From: Volvox africanus
Lineage: Eukaryota; Chlorophyta; Chlorophyceae; Chlamydomonadales; Volvocaceae
NCBI GenBank assembly: GCA_030268105.1
Contig: BSDZ01000020.1
Location: forward strand, 62,001 to 126,000
Length of the DNA stretch: 64,000 bases
Direction: 5' to 3'
The first letter of the stretch is position 1; every line of letters starts with the position of its first letter. The notes beneath the pieces are model-generated. The model was not told the DNA's origin. It saw nothing but the letters and a program-made list of their open reading frames with translations, and ran no database searches. Of the stretch, positions 59,401 through 64,000 are shown in pieces. The translations under genes were made by a program, and so were the position numbers.

Positions 59401-62400
59401 AGTGCCTTGTGATGGCTCAGCAGAATCATAGCGCCACGCTCATCGAAGATGCCTGCTGAAATCAGCTTCACGGTCACCTTAGGTACCACATAGACGTTCT
59501 TGAGCTCAATCTGCAGCCCTTTAACGGTGTTTCTCCACATGGTGTAACGACCCACGTGCGTCGGTTGATGCCTAGAGCCATCGTAGCCAACCACCGTGAA
59601 TTTCTCTTCAGGCTGCACAGCTCGCACGTCCTCCAGCTCTGACACGTCGTAGGTGATATGCCATTCTGATGCCATGTCCAGATGCCATGCGTCTGACCGT
59701 GACTCACTTCCAACAGCATACGCCATTTTGGTGGGCTCCCTGCGCTGAAGGTTGCCCCCGCCGCGACCATTGTTTTGTTGCTGTTGATCCACCAGACGCT
59801 TCTTGCACACTCCGATGAAGTGACCTGGCTTACCGCAGTAGTGGCAGACGGCGTTAGATTTACTCCTCTGCTTACTTGTCTGATGACGGCTTGTAGAGTT
59901 GAATTTTCCACCACTTCGGTGCGTGATGAATGCCGATGAAGACTTGCTGTTGTCCTCGTCCGGTATCACATACGCCATTAGCGCGACCACTTGGGTAAAG
60001 TCCAGCTCCCCTTCTCACATTGTGAGAGCACATGATACTTGCTCGGAAGTCCTTTGATGACTATTGTAGAGAGCTCCGTGTCAGAGACTACGTGTCCCAC
60101 ATCCAGCAAGTTGGACTGCAGCTGTCGCGCGCGGCTGATATAAATTGGCAGCTCCTCTCCATTGGCCATTTTGAAGTCACTTAGCTCCTGTCGTAGGGCT
60201 ACCTTTCTCGTATTGCAGGTTGATGTGAACGTAGCCGCCAAAGCGTCCCAGGCGGCCTTCGCATTTGCCGCCCGAACAATTGTTTGGAGGTGATGGTTCT
60301 TGACGTTCTTGGCCATCACACTCTTGACCTTGTCGGACATGGTGACATCCGCCTCTGCAATTGGTGCTTGTAGCAGGGCGTGACTGTATCCAAGCTCCGC
60401 GCACAACAATTGGAATCGCAGCTTCCAAGTTGAATAGTTGTGCAGGTCCAGCGGTTCGTCCAGCCTATCCTTTCCCATTGTGAAGACCTATAAACGCTAA
60501 GATCAACACTAGAAATGGGCAAAAGATGTTAGGCTCCACGGTCAACGTTGACCGGGGCTCATAACCTATTGAGATGTAGACTATCAGACATAAGGAAGCC
60601 TGACGTAATTACGAGAAAGTATAAGTTACATATTATCTGATAGTAAAGAAGTCCGAATAGTTCGTTCTGGAGTCGGCACATATACTAGCGCGTATAGCAC
60701 TACAAACAGTACGAGTCGATAGCGTACAGCTACAGCTACAACAGCGGGATTGTTGCTAGTATGGATCGCTATATCCAACTGATATACCATTTCATAACAA
60801 TAACGCTAATGAAAACCGGGTAATATAAGGGATGTTTAACTGAAGCTTTTCTTTGGTAAACTCCTTTATAATCCATCTTAACTATAATGACTTAACTTCT
60901 TGGTAAAAATAGGCGGCCATTTCTTAGGATCAGAACCATATCTTTCCATAATCCTATCAAGCCATAGGTCGGTATCAACTCTACCTGATATAACGTTAAA
61001 ATTATCCATATGACTTAAATTTACTTTTGCGACAACCGCATTCCCTCGTTTTATCAGGAAATACGTTGAGGCCATATCGGTGATTTTAATTAATAAGAGA
61101 TATATTCTCTTTGCGATAACATGAAAGCACTTCTGTAAGCCTCGGTTTCTCTGAGGTTAGGTAGAAGAATCTGAGTGGTAGTTTGCTGAATCAGTGTATG
61201 AGAATCAGTGTGTGAGAAACATCGATGAATCCTTCTTGCGGTCCTCTGGCGACACCTAAGACCTACGACTCACCACAACTTGCGAGAAGTCCACTCAATC
61301 TCTCGCTCAGTCAGAGCAGTTGTGGTCATGCGAAATTTCCGTGGCAACCCCTTGATAACAATCATAGAAAGCTCCACGTCGGAGACTGCATGCATGACCC
61401 ATGTCCAGTAGGTCTGACTGTAGTTGGCGAACACGGTTAGAGGGGCAACTCGTCTCCATTGGTAATCTTGAGGTCACTCCGTTCTTGCCAAAGTGCTTTC
61501 TTTTTCGTGCTATAGGTTGACACGAACGTAGCCACCAAAGCATCCCAAGTAGCGTTAGTGTTTGGCGCTCAAGCAATGGTTTGGAGGTGGCGAATCTTGA
61601 CGTTCTTTGCCATCACACTCTTGACATTGTCGGACATCATCGTATCCGCCTCTGCAATCGGTGCATGTAGCAGGACGCAACTGCATCCAAGCTCCGCACA
61701 TAAAACTGAAATCACAATCTCTACGTCGCGCAGATCCAGTGGTTCGTTCAGCTTATCCTTACCTATGGTGAAGACCTACAAACGCAAAGATTGACACTGA
61801 TGATGGGCAATAGGTGACAGGCTCAGCGGATCACGTTGACCGGGGCTCATACCTGTTAGAAGATAGCGGTGAGCGCACTGGAACCCAAAATTAGCGACAG
61901 ATGAAAGCTTTACATAGACAGAAATAGCCAGACATAAATAAGAACCGCATGAGCAACTCCGGTCTGACTAGGAGCGCACTCCCAATTATAACACTAGCAA
62001 ATTCACTATCATAGTAAATACCGAACAATACCTATTTCCAATTATTAGGTATTACCCAATATATCACTATGGCTGACTAGGGGGTACGTCCCACACACTT
62101 CGGCAATATTGCTTGATGGTTATACGATTGCCTTCCCCAGCGCTTTGCCAACAGCTCGGAAGTATCGGATGACAGCACAAATATAACACTTTCGCAGCGT
62201 CTCATAGCCGATGCACTAAGCGTCTCACGAGGGCTGACAGGCCACACCACACACTTATCACTGACAACATGCAGACCATTACATGCTGCTTGACCTCAGT
62301 GATTATTCCCTATAGCTGGAAGACATGCCCACCATATGGGACCCCTCGAGAGAACGGCAGCTCGACGAGATGTTGTATGTCATGTGCTCCTTTTGGAGCA

Positions 62401-63708
62401 CAACATACACCTTCTGCCACAACTTGACCAAGATCGGCCTGGATTCCTTTATTTGTAGAGTTTCAGTCTGTTGTATTACTAAAAATCATACATTGAAAGG
62501 TGTTAGCGAGAACTACCAATAGGTAGAGTGAAAAAAGTTTGTATCACTTGGGCAAGATCCCATATGGCGGATGGATGGATGAGACTCCTAAAACCCCTAT
62601 AATAAAACCCGAAAACCACGCACTCACAAATGCTGGGTCCTCCGCAGCACCTGACTCACAGCAAGCATGTAAATGTATAAGAGTGTTGTGCCTTCCGTCT
62701 ACTAACAACAAATAACAGACGGCAGTGGCACACAGTTTGCTGGTAACTATGCACGGTGGAATCACAACTCACGTATTGGTGATGACCTTGGAACAACTTA
62801 CGTGTCCAGAAGTTGCGGCTCTAGGTAGTTTAAGGAGCTAAGGCGACATATATCATAAGTTGCTTGTAATGCAATCCAATGTGTTTGTATATTCCTTATC
62901 ATTTGCTTGCTTGTGGGACGCTGTGATACATCTTCCTTGAAATATGCCTACATCTGCCAAATTAGGATCACCACACAAACCTATTTGTACTTATACGTTA
63001 GCTGATTTTTTGTTCATTTCAACTACGTCATGTAAGTGACACGCAGGCATTTTCCCAGCTTTCAAAGGATGCCACCGAGCAACTTCTCAAGTTTCTAGAT
63101 GCAATGGGGAGTGAAGGGAGGAGAAAAGGAAAAGCCAGTTGGTCGCGGGCTTACATTGCACCTGGGGAGGACGAGCTCGCCAAGGAGCTTGACTGGGCGC
63201 AGTCAATTGCTGGGAGATATTTATACCGGGTATGTATGTCCTTGTATCTTATCACTATGTGTTAGATAACCATGATGCCGTGGAGTAAATGCGGCCAGAA
63301 ACTTTGCTTATGCCTATCCGTACAGTTATTACATATTCATAGGGCCCTGGCCTTCTCCGACTTCGGCAAACCGAAACGTCCTTGCTGCTGTCATTAAATG
63401 TAAGATGATGGAAGCCGTTTTCCCTTTATATGCTTAAATAATATCGATTATTTATTGCGAATTAAGCCAGTTTTGAAACATCGTCATCTGTCATCCAAAT
63501 GTGAACTCCTATTAACACCTATCTCCGATACATATTCTAATGTAAATCCTTGTTGCAGATTATAGAGAAAAAGAGGGATCCAGACAGGGTCGTAAGGTAC
63601 AAAGTGAACGCGTCCGCCTGGTGGAACAAGCTCATGAACTTCCGCACCCCGAAACAACAGGACCTGGTCTCTCCCTTCCCTTTCATGATCCAACTAGCGG
63701 CTATAAAG
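53497..63708 (+). CDS. Ankyrin-repeat protein, both ends open
   Basis: Supported exons: 53497-53700, 53876-53979, 55249-55331, 56337-56541, then 63047-63229 and 63559-63708. A weaker exon at 62316-62374 ends in the wrong phase for the next. Core evidence is the splice 55331/56337, which recreates the ankyrin start NGETYLHR-AVEHSNIEFL, followed by GVTPLDFALETKNLELVELF. The upstream 53.5-54.0 kb exons are low-complexity and chosen by phase only. The 63 kb exons (KDATEQLLKFLD; RVVRYKVNASAWWNKLMNF) have no family I recognise; ankyrin proteins with C-terminal membrane parts are possible but not shown. Ankyrin repeats bind proteins. A copia element and a solo LTR sit in the intron after 56541. A decayed inverted copy of the 56337 exon is at 14686-14898. 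No start codon is identified. Confidence 0.65.
54163..54261. mobile_element. MITE-like element, copy 3
   Basis: Same orientation as 41317-41420: TGTAGTGGTCGTACATGTA at the left, GAGAGGCCTTTGCGG internally and AACTACTGCAC at the right. Confidence 0.7.
54440..55041 (-). repeat. SINE on the minus strand with tRNA-like head
   Basis: The (ATT)n run at 54445-54460 followed by ACTCCGGCC...GCCTGGCGTGTGTTA is the reverse complement of the 3' end of the 38259 SINE. About 500 bases on, the tRNA-like unit 54971-55041 is in the right place and orientation to be its head. No clear target duplication was found, and the middle part is not alignable by eye. Confidence 0.6.
54971..55041 (-). tRNA. tRNA-like sequence, probably SINE head or pseudogene
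   Basis: Acceptor stem GGCAGCG/CGCTGTC (one G-U), D-arm GCTT/GAGC, A box TAGCTTAATTGG, T-arm GTGGG-TTCGAAA-CCCAT with B box GGTTCGAAACC. The anticodon stem pairs poorly, so no anticodon is assigned. Both internal polymerase III boxes are good. Confidence 0.5.
56939..57189 (-). repeat. Solo LTR, LTR1-related, TSD GATAC
   Basis: 251 bp with limits TGTTGGAATG and TTTCATAGCA and perfect 5-bp flanks GATAC at 56934-56938 and 57190-57194. It lies 97 bases left of the copia element at 57287. Confidence 0.92.
57645..59361 (-). pseudogene. Copia pol remnant: integrase C-terminus, RT, deleted RNase H
   Basis: The frame 59361-57679 begins at the end of integrase (GRLYPIHHHAV), then the Asn/Gln-rich linker, PLRERKRLIEWRHEPNG, full RT (FLNGELEEELWM, LLVHVDDIII) and the connection LATSTRPDIAQAISVL. 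About 335 bases encoding RNase H, present in the 42.6 kb copy, are deleted after GTKGLG; the C-terminal SHCSTEDMVAGVLTKA lies in another frame to 57645. Confidence 0.9.
59373..60478 (-). pseudogene. Copia gag, zinc knuckle and damaged protease
   Basis: From ATG 60478: MGKDRLDEPLDLHNYSTWKL and RQLQSNLLDVGH are the copia Gag capsid-like region. A frameshift near 60015 moves to the frame carrying the C-x2-C-x4-H-x4-C knuckle (CHYCGKPGHFIGVC) and a protease start. The protease active site, normally W-H-L-D-S-G-A, reads WHLDMASEWH here, so the D-S-G triad is lost. The segment ends just before where integrase should begin; 59373/59361 marks the internal deletion. Confidence 0.88.
60805..61299. other. 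No gene recognised
   Basis: Short AT-rich stretch in the ankyrin-gene intron between the copia element and the gag relic. One minus-strand open frame (60878-61075) has no motif I know. Confidence 0.4.
61300..61853 (-). pseudogene. Second copia gag relic with primer site
   Basis: Aligns with 59.98-60.56 kb: RQLQSDLLDMGHACS against RQLQSNLLDVGHVVS, broken by frameshifts. It ends with CCGGGGCTCATACC, the same primer-binding site (one base shorter), directly against the repeat starting at 61854. Confidence 0.8.
61854..62188 (-). repeat. LTR3, 5' LTR of the gag relic
   Basis: It starts TGTTAGAAGATAG immediately after the primer site and ends AATATAACA, giving TG...CA limits of 335 bp. Its interior aligns with 45100-45395. 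The sequence is unrelated to LTR1. Confidence 0.6.
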
Positions 63709-63914
63709 GTACATACATCGGTAAATGATGCGCATGTATGCATGACTGTCTTTAATACCCTGTCTTTCCACCTAGTATCTACCTATTTATCTTTATATCT
63801 GTCTGCTGTATTTCTACCTACGTATTAATTAATAATTCACTTATCAAGCTATCCCTATCAAGCAACTCACAATGATCTTTTATAAATAGTTTATAATACA
63901 TTTATTAATTTATA

Positions 63915-63920
63915 CATTAA

Positions 63921-63951
<31 letters not shown>

Positions 63952-64000
63952 AACATATTATATTATATAATGTTATATCATATTTTATTACAAAACAGAG
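63915..64000. repeat. (TA)n and AT-rich tract at window end
   Basis: An uninterrupted TA run is followed by ATTATATAATG-like AT-only DNA, in the intron after the 63559-63708 exon. Confidence 0.8.

Larger units (their letters stand above)
57287..60799 (-). mobile_element. Ty1/copia retrotransposon, internally deleted, TSD ATAAC
   Basis: LTRs 57287-57529 (243 bp, 3') and 60567-60799 (233 bp, 5', with a short deletion) enclose gag and part of pol on the minus strand. Five-base duplications ATAAC lie at 57282-57286 and 60800-60804. The primer site GGTTATGAGCCCCG directly follows the 5' LTR and matches the anticodon loop region of an initiator-type Met tRNA (CAT), as in copia and the Volvox element Osser. 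A purine tract (CTCGAGGGGGCG) precedes the 3' LTR. The integrase core and most of RNase H are missing, so it is non-autonomous. Confidence 0.93.

Overview
This 64 kb window is nuclear DNA of a green alga, most likely a volvocine chlamydomonad (Chlamydomonas/Volvox relatives). The evidence is dense GT-AG introns in GC-rich genes, long Ala/Gly/Ser/Pro-rich protein insertions, interstitial blocks of the TTTTAGGG-type telomere repeat, Ty1/copia elements with an initiator-Met anticodon-loop primer site, and a plant/algal-type gene set (plastid starch synthase III). Gene models were assembled by hand from conserved peptides, splice sites and reading-phase continuity. No database search was run.

Layout. 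1-6060 (+): 3' part of an alpha/beta-hydrolase lipase gene carrying a very large low-complexity insertion. 8343-9861: first copy of a 1.4-1.5 kb direct duplication holding an exon resembling class II ribonucleotide reductase. 11849-13471 (+): a complete SERAC1-like serine hydrolase. 14686-19564 (-): decayed ankyrin and WD40 gene relics. 20305-27287 (+): a complete 16-exon starch synthase III gene. 27288-31229: no gene seen. 31235-33943: copia relic, then the second copy of the duplication, which ends exactly in an inverted telomere-repeat block. 34524-50261 (+): a WD40-repeat gene whose 8.8 kb last intron is packed with transposons and a mitochondrial nad5 fragment. 51394-63708 (+): solo LTRs and an ankyrin-repeat gene that runs off the window, with a copia element in a 5.8 kb intron.

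The left part and the starch synthase are GC-rich. From about 28 kb onward the DNA is AT-richer and crowded with repeats: LTR families, a TRIM-like element with 90 bp LTRs, tRNA-related SINEs, small inverted-repeat elements, a LINE relic and three telomere-like blocks. Target-site duplications can be read directly for six LTR-type insertions and one SINE.

The most unusual objects are (1) a chimeric retroelement at 42011-44615, in which a TRIM-like element with identical 90 bp LTRs contains a copia pol gene plus a foreign LTR, the whole flanked by a 5 bp duplication; (2) the inverted pair of WD40 and ankyrin loci, one copy with intact exons and one decayed; and (3) the duplication whose edge is a telomere-fusion-like repeat block. 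The metabolic genes (lipase, SERAC1-like hydrolase, starch synthase) are separate loci with no sign of working as a cluster.
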